NCBI GenBank assembly: GCA_036346275.1
Contig: CM070727.1
Span: 1,727,760-1,791,759, forward strand
Length of the DNA stretch: 64,000 nt
Source of the DNA: Otatea glauca
Taxonomy: Eukaryota; Streptophyta; Magnoliopsida; Poales; Poaceae
Reading direction: 5' to 3'
In this document: in pieces, positions 44,990 through 56,911 of the stretch
How positions within the stretch are numbered: position 1 is the first letter of the stretch
Layout of the letters: the number at the start of each line of letters is the position of its first letter
Translations under genes and position numbers: made by a program
Notes under the pieces: generated by a model
Told to the model about the DNA's origin: nothing
The model's input: only the letters and a program-made list of their open reading frames with translations
Databases searched by the model: none

Positions 44990-46205
44990 TAAGGATTGAA
45001 ATCTCGATAGCCAGATCTTGGTATTTTAAACAAATTCCGTTCGAAATATAAAAATAGAATTTGAATTTCGGTTTTTTTACCACTGGTATAACCGAGATCT
45101 CGGGAAAATTGAGTGGAATGAAATCTGGTCGAAACGAAGCCAAAAAATTTTGAAATTTTTTCTAGAGATTTCTGAAACATTGATGATATTTTTATAAAAA
45201 TTTAAGAAAATTATAAAGCCTGTGGAATTTTTAAAATTTCAAATATTATTACTGTTTTAATAAAACTCTAACAAGCAAGTTTGAACCGAATGAAACATGA
45301 AACAAACCACGTTAGAAATTTTTGAATTTTTTTGCATGTTGTGATGCATTACTAATGTTCCCATAAAATTTTTAGATAATAATCAAGTTTTACGAATTTC
45401 GAAAATTCTGAGAGTACTACATCCTCATAAAAGCCTAATGATCAATACATAAATTGCTTTAGCAATAAAAAAATATTTAACATTTTTAAAATTTTTGTAT
45501 AAGGGTTATAAAGAAATGCTTACGATCTCATAAAAATTTAGAATCATTATCACACTCAAGTGAATTTATAAATTTTTTACAAGTGAAGTGTACCATTTAT
45601 GTTCTATCTGTTTTTGATTTTTGAAATATAATCAATGAAGTTCAATGCATACATAGATTTGATTGAGGAAACAAAAGAAGTTAATTTTTTTTTTGAAAAT
45701 GTTAGAGAATGGTACCGAGTCAATTCTTAAGCTCTCATAAAAATTATAGATCATAATCACACTCGAGAAAATTTATAAAATTCTGACAATGTTACTATCC
45801 TAATTATGCTCATTCTGTTTTTGATTTCTTAAATATAACAAATGAGGTTCAATTATTTTGAAATTTTTTCTATATGATCCTAAACTTCTTAGGATGGTAC
45901 CATAAATTTTTCACATCAGGATAAGTCACGTAGAATTTTATAAAATCTGACAATATTTCTGAATTTTTAAAAAAATCTCAAAATTTTGCCTTTCCAACAA
46001 TTTTTCATAAAAGATGAATTTCTTAAGGGTTATTGATCAAATTTCGGTCAAATCCAGTAGTCAAACATCAAATTCCGGTCAAAAACACCGAGATCTTGGC
46101 GAGATCTCGCCGAGATTTTAACGAGCTACCGTAGCAAATGAATTTTTTTAATATCCGAAAGTTTGAATTTCCTCTGGCTCCGAAAAACGAGATCTCGCCG
46201 AGATT
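44990..46205 (-). repeat. AT-rich modular repeat, copy B (inverted)
   Basis: Reverse-complement relative of 41698-42882, shown for example by GTTTGAACCGAATGAAA, TTGTGATGCATTACTAATG and TTAGATAATAATCAAG. It ends in ACCGAGATCTTGGCGAGATCTCG at about 46088. With copy A it brackets the histone H4 gene in opposite orientations. Confidence 0.6.
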
Positions 46206-47761
46206 TCTAACCCGGGCGGTGGGTTCGACGGCCCCCTGTTCGGCATCCGGCGCCGGGGCACAGCCGCGCAGGTACGAGCCCGAAACCACTTCCGGCTCAG
46301 GAATTTCGTCGAGCGCCCGAGGACGAGGGGCATTGCCGCCTCTGCTGCCGAAGGTGACCGAGTTCATCCTCGTGCCCCCCCTGTTTCTGCTTACGATTCC
46401 GTCGAGCACCTGGTGGCTGAGAGGCGATGCTGGAGCCTTATGGGTGCGACGTCTTGGACGGGGCGGCGAAGCGCAATCTTGGATTGCTGTTCTTCCCCCT
46501 CCCTCTGGTGCCCGAATTCGCTTTGCTGCTCTCTCGGTATTGATCTGCTTTACCTGCCTTTGTGGCTTTCTTACGCCTGTTTCGCGTTTTTCAGAAGCTG
46601 TTATTTAGTTATTATCAGCCTTGCTTGCTCATTGTTCTTGTTACCTATCCAGCTAGAGAATCAAACTACACTCCTACATGGTTGCTACTTTCATGGGTTA
46701 TCGCATATATTCGCATTAACATCTACTTTGTCAACCTAACCAATTTTCTACCTACTTCAAATGAGATGCAATTATGCACTGCCGATTGGAGTTTTGGACT
46801 TTGAGAGTTTACGCCAACTCTGTGGAATCAGTTGCAATATGGAATCGTTACCTAGCCTGCCTACCTGACCAAACTTCTGAGGGTTGTGATAAGTAGCCGA
46901 TTTCTTTGGTTGAATACAAATGTTAAGTGAATATATATTCAGAAGCAGATGATCGAAAAAATATAACACAGCGCTGAGCTAAAGGTGCAAAAGGTTTGGT
47001 TTATAGATCTGGGTTTATACCTGTGCAGTCATACGTTATACAATTTTATAATTGCCTGAATTCTTAGGCTGCAATTCTGTCCTGAAAGCTCAAGCTAGTA
47101 CTATGATATAACTAGAAAACACTTTGGAAATTGTATCGAGCTTAGATTGTTGATGAACAAGAATGCTATGGTGACCGTCAGAATGCTAGCACAACAGCAC
47201 CACCCTCGTACTATTTTTGCAACTCAGGGATCTCTTAAGCATTAATTGTGACGATTCACTATCATATTCGTGCCATAACACTTCAAATCTAAAATCAAGA
47301 GTTGGAATTTGACTAGTTCAAAACCGTTAGATATTCCAAAACTGAATCGCACTGAACTCTCTTTTATTAGTGATGGTAATTGATTGACTAAGGTGATTCA
47401 TAACATGGATCACTATACATTGTAAAATGATATTATGAGTGCGGGAAGAGTACACCAAAGAAGATACACCTAATTAGATTTCAGCGTTTGTATTTTACTG
47501 GTTTCGCTATAAATCACTGCATTGGATGATAAATACAGGTAACTTGATGGCTGAAGTACAAAGTAGCACATTTGTATATATTACAGTACCTAAAGAGGAA
47601 AAGTGTAAAACTAAATAAAGAATCAGGGTCCAAACTTAAGTGGTCATCCTGTCCAAAGTGAGAACTGTTCTCATTGAACAAATACAATGATACACAGTGT
47701 AACTAATACCGAAATTTCTGGTTAGATGAAGTTAAACAAGTTGTCTTCTCGATCTAGCTCA
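46206..47761. other. GC-rich island then AT-rich intergenic DNA
   Basis: 46206-46520 is GC-rich with overlapping open frames of up to about 150 residues; none has a domain I recognise. The remainder to the NAC stop codon is AT-rich, and part near 47600-47761 is presumably the 3' UTR of the NAC gene. Confidence 0.35.
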
Positions 47762-50027
47762 TTACTTTGTTTTGTTGGTGCACCACAGATCATCAGCTAT
47801 GAACTGCATCCATGAATTATCTTTATCATCTGCATTTGCATCTGAGGATTGTCCATCGTCCCCGAAGTTTGAAACTTGTTCTTGATTTCCTTTAGCCTGT
47901 GATGAGCTGCACTCCCCTTGCTTCTCAAATTCACCAAACGCCACATTTTTCTTGAAAACCCGACATAGTGCATACGAGTCCTGTAAAAGAACAATAAAAA
48001 TTAATAGTAGAACTTTGTTTCCATTTTTTTCCTTCAGAGTTCAGATGGGACTTGTCTCTATGTTGCGCGTATCATGGCCTCATGGGAAGATTTTAAGTTC
48101 AACCATGTGGATGAGGAATTAATGCCATGCAAAATTCAATGGAAGTAAGGTGCTTTTTAAGCTTTCTGTTCCCTTTACTGAACAATATACATGAAAGGTT
48201 TTCTAATGAAGAAATCGATAATCTCGTGAAGACAATGCCGGTTGACAAAGCTCCAGACCAGATGGTTTTAATGGTCAATTCATTAAAAGGTGCTGGCATA
48301 TTATTAAGTATGATTTTTACAGTCTTTGCAAAGATTTCTATGACAACAAAGTTCAACTACTCAGCATAAATAATTCTCATACTACTCTAGTACCAAAAAA
48401 GCAGTCTTCAGAAGGTGTAAATGATTACTGGCCCATATCTTTGCTCAATTCCTCTCTTAAATTATTGACAAAATTACATGCAAATTCAAAGTTGAAATCC
48501 CACTGCCATCGAAGAATTCTCTTAGAACATGAGCAATCATCCATACTTTTTAACAGTTTTACTATGGTAATTGGTATTTTAAAATTGGACTAATTTCAAA
48601 CCGAATGAAGTTGTCATGAATGATTTTCGTTGAACCCTGTTTTGTTCATCGAAACGTCAACCAATTCACTGTCTTTGAACAAAACTGATGTACATTTCAG
48701 AGTGGATAACATAATAATTACAATTTAGCTAACAACCGTTGTTTGTAATTCGATCTAATCTACAATAAACATGGGATCAGCAGTTATGTTCAGTTCTGGT
48801 TTTATTTTCTTTTACTACTAAGTAAAGTAGGAGTGGGACAAACAGAATAAAGTGTAAAGCCACAGACACATCACTGGGCCATACTGACGGATGTTAAGTT
48901 TTAAGGTAGAATCAACATGCAATTGACCTAGATTATGTATACTCTGCAAGTCTGCATCATGAGGCGATGACGTCCCCTAACCCGTGTAGAATCATGTAGG
49001 TAGTATGATTTCATATCATCAACCAGGAATTGGATGTTACATTTTGTCTTATCAAGAGCACCGAAAAAAGTGTGCCATGTGTGCGACCCCATTAGAGAAC
49101 TGAGAAAAACTTCTGCTGTACTTTGTAAAAGCTATGGTCCATGGAAGCAAGGAATACTTTATGGCTACAACCGACGGATATGGGGGGAAAAGAGGAATAG
49201 CCCTAACTTTTTATGCACTCCATGCATAAACAACGTATGTTCCCTGAACTAACAATGCCCTAATTTTTTCTTGTATATGTTTTACCGTCAATTTCTTTAG
49301 CAATACACATCTCTAAATCTTGCATAGTCTAGGATATGATTACTACAGCATAACATGAGTAGAACACAAACCCTATTATCTGAGAAGATTGGGCTAGGTT
49401 TTAGATACTCTGAAATGCTGCCTCAGCTCACTAAATGCAACAGAAACAACTCACAATGATTTAACTCATACTGATGAGGATGAAAGAGTAACCTGAATCC
49501 CCATGGTGTTCTCACATTCGCTTTCCTCGATGCGGTACTCATGCATCACCCAGCTGGTCCGGATCCCTTGAGGAGCTCGACCTTTGTAGTAGACTAATGT
49601 CTTCTTCATACCAATTGACCTGTTATGATAATTGATCCGCCGATCTTTGCCAGTCGATTTCCAGTATCCTGCTCGGGTTGCCCGGTTTGTGCGGCATCCA
49701 TTTGGATACTTCCTATCCCTTGGCCCAAAGAAGTACCACTCAGGGTCTCTACTAGGCAGGAATGATTTCTCTTTCAAAACAAAGAACATATCTCAAGTTG
49801 AATCAGGAGTGATGAGGGGATGAGATCTCTGGATAAGCAATGCAATTAATGGACTTAAATTTCATCTTACCTGCCAACTCCCAAGGTTCACATTTGTAGA
49901 GATCTACTTCTGGGATTATGTCGAGCTCGATGTTGCGGCCATGGACCTTCCTCTTGAGGTAATAGTTCACAAGCTCCTCATCAGTTGGATGGAACCTAAA
50001 GCCTGGCGGGAGACCAACCGGCGCCAT
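47762..50027 (-). CDS. NAC-domain transcription factor (upstream-most paralog of a tandem pair)
   Basis: A DNA-binding regulator of the plant-specific NAC family. Exons in transcript order: 50027-49871, 49770-49493, 47980-47762, giving 217 residues. NAC subdomains are in order: LPPGFRFHPTDEELV near the start, IIPEVDLYKCEPWELA (37-52), WYFFGPRDRKYPNG, AGYWKSTGKDR, GMKKTLVYYKGRAPQGI, WVMHEYRIE and YALCRVFKK. The short C-terminal part ends with DKDNSWMQFIADDLW followed by CTNKTK, a probable activation motif shared with the paralog at 55195-56911. Exon 1 is 157 nt in both, with identical splice phases. Intron 2 (1.5 kb) contains a LINE fragment in antisense. A longer in-frame start upstream (50267) was rejected because NAC proteins begin here. 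Confidence 0.92.
48150..48490 (+). pseudogene. L1-type LINE reverse transcriptase fragment in NAC intron 2
   Basis: A first frame reads FSNEEIDNLVKTMPVDKAPD. After a one-base shift near 48258 the next frame reads DGFNGQFIKRCWHIIK, then TTLVPKKQSSEGVNDYWPIS and LLNSSLKLLTKL. These are the fingers and palm-start motifs of plant L1 LINE reverse transcriptases. The fragment lies antisense to the NAC gene, without LINE ends or a poly-A tail that I can assign. Confidence 0.85.
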
Positions 50028-51452
50028 GACCTCCCAGTTCGCCTCCTCCTTTCTTGCCGATCTTTCTCTCAGTCTTTCCCTTCCGCCTCTGGCCACTGTG
50101 CTCTTCAGCCCCTCCGTGAAATGATTCAAAGCCTGCCCTACAGATAGCTGTGTTTCTCTTTTCAAGATTCCCACACAAGCTCTGGACGTCTTACAGCACC
50201 GCAGGATCTTCTTTTCTTTTCTTTTTAACGAAACCAACTTTTCTAGTGTTCTTTCTGGATAACACATTTTTATGATCCTCGATGCTTGTAGATTGCGGAG
50301 GGCTGTGTTAGAATGAGAAAGTTGTCACGACGTCGCCCGCTTGGGCCTTGCATTGGATTATGTTCTTTTGATCACTGAACTTGTTTTTGTGTCTCACAAG
50401 CTTAGTCTCTTTGAAGTGTCGTAGAGAAGAAGAGGACTAAAGCAAGGTTTAGGATCTGTGGCCACGTCTCTCTGTCTAGGGATCGGCGTTGTAAAACAGA
50501 AAGTTTAGGAAGGGCAAAAGAAAAGGAAAGGTTCATGTAGCCATGAGGCCCTCTGGTGTCAATGAGCTTGCATTGCTAGCTATTTAGCCATCTAGATCAG
50601 ACAAAAAAAATTAGCTTTAGATTCTGATAAAGGAGTAATCGAGTGCTATGCTATGGATCCTCACTTTTCTAGTCTAACATATATATGCCTCCAGAAGGAT
50701 AAGCTTGATTATCTTCCGTAGAAAGCTCCTTATGTTAATAATCAACATATATTGACAGCAATGATCAATCTGGATCCTTTCTTTCTTTAATGAAAGATAA
50801 TTGATCAGTAAGATCGATCATCATAGTCTAAATTCAAGAAAGATTTTATGTGCACTGGAACCTTAGCAGGGGACAAATACGCTGTTCAACCCTTTGTAAC
50901 TTGTTCTTTTCTCTTTAACTTGTCCAACACTACAACGACAACAAGGCATGTAAAGAGGTTTGCAAGTAGTCTATCTTACCTAATTCTACAGGAAAAGAAG
51001 GGCATCTCCTTCAGATGCATGTGGTCTAAAGCAAATTTTGTTGCTAAATATAGATTTGTAAATTACTTTGACGTGGTTGATATGCCTGTCGCAACGGTGA
51101 AATGGTTCAAAGGTGCTGCTATTAACCTGCTGGGGCATTCTGAAGTCTGAACAACGTAGAGGCAACACGCTTGCAGCAAAGATTCACAATGAAGACGCGT
51201 ATAAGGTAAACCGCTGAACTTTAGTTTCGCCTTCTCTGATACCAGTGAAAACAGATGCTTAGAAAGATGGTACCACATTACTGATTTTGCCGAAATCTAC
51301 ATAAAAGCGTACTTCACTATGTGGTTAAAGGAAATGTTGTTGCAGCACTTCAAAGGGTAATAATTTGTTGCAGCCACAGTGTGTGAAAAATGCAGTCCTA
51401 GACTTGCAAGGTCTCCGAGGGTACAAACCTGCTCTGGGCTCATATTTATTGA
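50028..51452 (-). other. upstream region of the first NAC gene
   Basis: 5' leader and presumed promoter, AT-rich beyond about 50300. TGATCAATC and GATCGATCATCA-type words near 50750-50825 are noted, but no functional site can be assigned. Confidence 0.35.
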
Positions 51453-53300
51453 CTAGTATAGTGCCTGTGCTAACGCTACGACGGCAGTAAACCCACTTAT
51501 CAATTAAATGAGAAGATAAGTATGAATACAACATTTAATAATAAAAGAGAAATTTAGAATTTTAAATGAATTTAGAAAGAAAAACGGAACTAAATGGAGG
51601 TCGAATAGGCGAAAACGGGCTCCCAAAAAATTTTAAATCAAGAAAGAGAAAGAAAAAAGAATTTTTTGATCTTAGATTATTTTTTTTGCAGCTTCCACAG
51701 AGAGCACAGCGTGCTCTCTGGCTTGGCTGTAACCGAGGGGAGGGAAGGCCGGGGTGGCCGGGCGGTCGCGAGTGGGTCAAGACGGTGTGGCGAGATCGTC
51801 GGCACCGACGCCTGCGGGGGAGGAGTTACGATTGCGGTGAATTTCGCCGGGAAAGATGACGGTGATGGCTTGGGTTACCTCCAAAATCCGGCGATCTTTA
51901 CAAGAGGTGGCTTGGGTTACCTCCAAAATCCGGCGATCTTTACAAGAGGGAGCACTTGGGGATTTACGCAATGCGATGGGGTGGAGGAGAGCTCGTCGGC
52001 TTTTATAGCACCGAAACAAGCATATTTATGGAAACCATAATTTGGGATCAAATCAAATTGGGAGGAAATTTTGGCAATAGAGCACAAAATTTGGGGAATT
52101 AACACCATAGATGGAAAGAGGAGATTTGATGCGAGATTGATGGAGTTTTGGAGCTTCTTTCTTGCTTTAATGGAGGGAGGGAAGAGAAGAAGCTTCTCTG
52201 GTCTGGGCTGTAGCTAAAAGAAGCTACAGGTGAGTTGCTTTCATTTTTTTTAAATATAGAAGGATTTTTGAAAAGATAGCACATTAGGTTAAAAAATTCT
52301 AGAAAAATTCTCAAAAAAACTTTCGATTATTTTGTACTTAACAAAATTATTTAAAAAAAAATAAATTATAATTTTGAGAGACGACGACGCAGCGAGGTCA
52401 CGACCAAAGAACCTCGCCGCGTCGATAAAACCATCGATGGCGACCGTGGAGCCATTGCGACTGCGTTCTCCGACCACGCCCCATCTCGGTTTCCTTTTCC
52501 CAAAGACGTAATGTATGGTCCTTTCCTTTTCCAGACGTTTGATTCCTTTTCCTTGATTACAGGACGTTTGTTTCCTTTTCCTTGTTGATGCTTGGAGGTG
52601 AGGAAGGTCATTGTGGGCCACGAGGATGATTTCGATAAAATATGGAAAAATAAATCGCTCTCGCCACTGGATCCGCAAGGAAAAAGATAGAAATTAAGCG
52701 ATGCTTTTCGCCACTACCGGTTCCGCGAGAAAAATTGAAAAAATTAAGCAAACACTCACAGCATGTTGGTTCCTTAGATAAAAATGAAAATAAAAATTCA
52801 GCTCTCCGTGCGGCTGAAATTAGGCTCTGTGGGGCTAGATCCGTAAAAAGTCTCGAGAAGGGTCATATTCGAAAAAATACGATCACAATGCCGGACAATA
52901 AAAATTCAAGTCTTATTTCCTTGCATGCGGATCCTCCTGTTTATTTCCTTGTTTGATTCACCTCCTTCCAAATATGTAGTACATACAATTTTGGCGATAA
53001 AAATTCAAATCTAGTTTCCTTGCATGCGGATCCTCCTTATTTATTTCCTTGTTTGATTCGCTCTCCTTCCAAATATGTAGGTAGGGGAGGTCTGTTGTGG
53101 GCCACAGGGATGATTAGACACACTAAATAATGACCATCGGATGTGGGTGAGTAAAACTGAGGAAAGATCTGAGACGTTCATTTTGATGAATGCAAGTTTC
53201 TGAGGACGTTTTGCTGGGTGCACGAACATTGGGCCATCTCTAATGAGGTGCATTATTTAGGGTGGACGTAGGAAAATTTGCTTAGGTGTATTATAAAGGG
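51453..53300 (-). mobile_element. mosaic repeat B, Helitron-like 3' terminus
   Basis: On the minus strand it ends GCCGTCGTAGCGTTAGCACAGGCACTATACTAG followed by T, given here in parts: the hairpin-like GCGTTAGCAC segment, then CACTATACTAG at 51463-51453. This is the form of plant Helitron 3' ends, which insert between A and T. Blocks matching 23800-25415 occur in mixed orientation: 52340-52620 and 53080-53290 inverted, 52625-53060 direct. 51560-52230 is unrelated GC-rich and leader-like DNA, possibly captured. No helicase is encoded. Confidence 0.45.
51867..51950. repeat. 42-bp tandem duplication
   Basis: Two adjacent, nearly identical copies beginning GGCTTGGGTTACCTCC and ending TTTACAAGAGG. 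They lie within mosaic repeat B. Confidence 0.95.
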
Positions 53301-55194
53301 GTATAGACTTGGAATGGATTCAGATTGACATTCTAGGGCTATTGCTAACACATGTGGTAACATATATTATCTGATCTTGCTTCTTGAATAGTATTCCTTC
53401 AACCCATTGAGAACAAAAGTGTTTTAAGCTTCCTCCTCAGTAGTAATGCCTTGCAACTCAAGCATGTATGGAACGTATGGTATAGGGCTTTTCCCTATTT
53501 ACAGGATATAGTACTTTACATGTTATATTATTAATATCCAATCTTGATGCAACAAGTAAGGTTTTCAGCTTTGCGGGTATGTTTGTGACAGCAAAAAGGC
53601 TCCTTCTAAGATGTATATATATTTGATGAACTATGAAATACGAAAGAATTTGTTTAGCAATTCTCCAACTTAGTTCTTCAGTGAAGCCCTATATATCTGT
53701 ACGATTAGCATCTTCTTCGAACGAATATATCTGCAAACAGTGTACTGTGAAAATTGGCTGTATTTGGTTCTAGTGAACGTACGTACCTCTTAGCATGTTC
53801 TATGGAACCCAGGCCAACAACATAGTGGGTTTACCATCCTTGGGAGGAAACTCAAGTATTTTCATTTTGTTGACTAGCCGAATGCGCATGCATTGCAACA
53901 TAATATAAGTAATATGGCATGATACAAATTGAAACTTTAAATATTTCAGGGTTTTTCTGCATCCAGAAGGACTTATTTTTAATAAACCAAGGAACTACCG
54001 GTAATTTCAAAAAATCCAAGGACTTTTTTTGCAAAATAGCGTTGACAAACCAACTGACCACTAACCCTAAACCTAACATTATCTACCCACCCCTCTCTCT
54101 CTCCATCTCACTCCTCCATCCATCGCCCCTCTCTCTCTTCTCTTTCTCGCTCTCTCTGTCCTGGGTGCCGCCGCCTTCGGCGACCTCCCTCGCTGCCGAC
54201 GGCCTCCTCAGCTTCCCTTCATCCTCCTCCGCCGACCCCCATAACTATCCTACGCCACCGCCACCCAGAAGCACATCAACAACACACCATAGCGCCGCCG
54301 CTTGATCCACCAAGTTCGGCGCCCTTCTTCGCCCTGCGAGAGGTAGATCTCCCTCTCACTCTTCTCCACCAATGGCGCTCAGTGGCGGGCGGTGGGGGAG
54401 GTCGGATGTGGCGGTGGCGATCGGGGCAGGGCTCCTTTCTCTTCCTGTCGATGTGGTTCTTTAAAGAAAAATGTTTCTTTTTATGTCCTAAGATGAGTTT
54501 GTTAGGAACTAAGAGGCGTGGATTGAGTTTTTTTGGGCTTGTTAAGAATTTGTTAGGTAGTTTGTTGGGTTTGTTAAAAGTTTATTAGGTAGTTTGTTTG
54601 GTACAATTTCTTCTCTGATTTTTAGAGATGAGACGTGTGCGAGGGGCATTGGTGAGAAGCGGAGGGGACAAATGACACACCAACCATCACTACCTTCTTT
54701 TTAAGTAACAAAGATTGGCAGATGCATGTAGTTAGACAATCAGAAGCAGATTGGCGATTTGGAGCAGATTGACGCAAATGGAGCAGGCATGCATATATAA
54801 TAGTTGTAGTTTTGTTCAATTTCATTGATGTATAGGCACAAAACAACTATGCAATGGCATAGTTTCACTTTACTTTCTCACAATTTGAAGTCCAAGAACA
54901 ACAGGAACGAAAGAAACAAGAAAGAAAAAGAAAAACATCAAAATGTTCCCTATATATCATCATAAGTATAATCCTCCTTAAGAACTCAACTCCAGGAAGG
55001 ACTCCAACAACCTTCAGGCATCAGTCATTCAACTCTCAGCAATTCGCTGGAAGTTGAAAACCAAAAGGATACCTTATTGCTTGATCTTACACCTTCAACA
55101 CTCGTTACTTACTAATTAATTGCGAGCTGCATCGATAACAAAAGAGAAGAAAATAGTTATTAAGAGAATTTACATGAACAGAAGCCCCGGCCTC
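53301..55194. other. intergenic region between mosaic repeat B and the second NAC gene
   Basis: 53301-54050 is AT-rich without recognised content. 54085-54420 is C/T-rich then GC-rich with a 128-residue frame ending at 54305 that has no domain. It could be a captured gene start or composition only. 54430-54600 repeats GTTAGGTAGTTTGTT words. The part near 55100-55194 is presumably the NAC 3' UTR. Confidence 0.35.
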
Positions 55195-56911
55195 TCAGCC
55201 GGCGAGAGCCACGCAAGAAGTGCTCTCATCGGCGCCATCGGCGGTGCTGGAGCACCAGGCGTCGTCGGAGATGAACTGCATCCAGGAGTCGTCCTTGTCA
55301 GCGTCGTCGTCGGCGCCAGAGGTGGAGCCGACGGGCACGTCCGGCGACGGGGTCTCGTACTCCTGGCTACCGCTGGCGAGCAGCTGCTGGCAGGCGCCCT
55401 CCAGCAGCGCTATGCTGCACTGCCCTTGCAGCTCTTCCACCTCGGTGCAGATCGCGTTCTTCTTGAAGACTCGGCATAACGCGTAAGTATCCTGATGATC
55501 ATGAGAATGCGAAACACAGAGAAAATTGAAAGCAAGGTCCATTTAACATATGATTTCTCAAGTCTTTTGAAAGTTAATTTATGAACACACCGACGTATGA
55601 TTATCTCCGTACATGCATATGCTACCTTTCTCCAAATGTTCGATACAGATTCATCATGTGCAATCTTTTGGCAATTAATTGGCTCTGGGTTGGGTTTGAG
55701 CTTGCAAATAATGGTGTTCTATTCTTGTTATCAGAAAAGAGAGAAGTTGAGTGTAGAGAAAGAAGACGGCAAGGGAAGAAGAAGGGTGCGAGTATGATGA
55801 TGGATTCAGCGTGGAATAAAGCGGAAAGCGCGCGACACCGACATGGATGGCCATGAGAAGGGGCGCGCGCCAAGAGATGGTTTACTTTGCTTTGGCCTTT
55901 AATGTCTCATGATCTCATGATCAATGCACAGCCCAATGCAGATCAGGTCTGCTCATCTATCTTAGAATGAATATGGAAGGACTAATACTAGTACACACCA
56001 AAGAACAGATACTAACGCTAAGACACTACTTCCAGTACTAGTACTTCTACCGCGGTACAGACGCAAGAAAGGCATAATTTAACCCTTCGCAGAAATTTTC
56101 TTTAGGATCCAAAGGAAGGGACCAAGTTCTCAAAGCCCTAGCAAGCTTTGCATGCAAGGAGAGTACTGTCCCATGTGAGAAGATACATGTACACATCGAT
56201 ATATGCATGCATGTTTCGTGGCGCGATCACGATCATATGTAGTAGGAGGAGAACAAAGAGCGAGTATATAGCAGCAATGCTCATGATCAGTGTAGTGCTT
56301 GCTTCAAAATTCAGGGTTCAGCTAGTATACATATAGGTAGCATGCAGGCACCTGGATAGCCATGGTGTCCTCGCAGTCCTTGTCGTCGAGGCGGTACTCG
56401 TGCATGACCCAGTCGGTGCGGACGCCCTGCGGCGCGCGGCCGCGGTAGTAGACGAGCGTCTTCTTCATGCCGATGGGGCGGCCGCCGTTGTGCACGACGC
56501 GGCGGTCCTTGCCCGTCGACTTCCAGTACCCCGCTCGCGTCGCCCGGTTCGTCCGGAACCCGTTAGGGTACTTGCGGTCCCGGGGCCCGAAGAAGTACCA
56601 CTCCGGATCACGGCTCGGCAGAAACGACTTCTCTGCAGCGTCTCACGCGGAAGCACACCCATCCATGTCAATCTTCACATCAGACCTATGCAAGATACAT
56701 ACATGCACACGACGATCGAATCACACAAGCGTGCATGCGTGCTCGCGTACGTACCTGCGAGCTCCCATGGCTCGCACTTGTAGAGGTCGACCTCGGGGAT
56801 GATGTCGAGGTCGATCTTGAGGCCGTGGATCTTGCGCTTGAGGTAGTAGTTGACGAGCTCCTCGTCCGTGGGGTGGAAACGGAAGCCCGGCGGGAGGCCC
56901 ACCGGCGCCAT
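55195..56911 (-). CDS. NAC-domain transcription factor (second of a tandem pair)
   Basis: Exons in transcript order: 56911-56755, 56632-56352, 55491-55195, giving 244 residues. The NAC domain begins MAPVGLPPGFRFHPTDEELV and runs through WYFFGPRDRKYPNGF, AGYWKSTGKDRR and YALCRVFKKN. The C-terminus carries EVEELQGQCS, CQQLLASGSQEYETPSP and DKDDSWMQFISDDAW, then a Ser/Thr-rich end. The shared exon sizes and the shared SWMQFI motif mark it as the tandem paralog of the gene at 47762-50027. It is much more GC-rich at third positions than that neighbour and has short introns. CTTATAAG at 57087-57094 is a possible TATA box about 180 bp upstream. Confidence 0.94.

Noticed and set aside
46138..46804. 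Overlapping open frames of 80-156 residues
   Set aside because: No recognisable domain, no splice context, and they start inside the AT-rich repeat copy B.
49803..50267. NAC gene starting 80 residues upstream at 50267
   Set aside because: NAC proteins of this type begin at MAPVGLPPGF; the extension has no NAC similarity and reads as 5' leader.
54085..54430. C/T-rich then GC-rich stretch resembling a gene start
   Set aside because: Only a short Pro/Ser-rich frame; no downstream exons could be joined to it.
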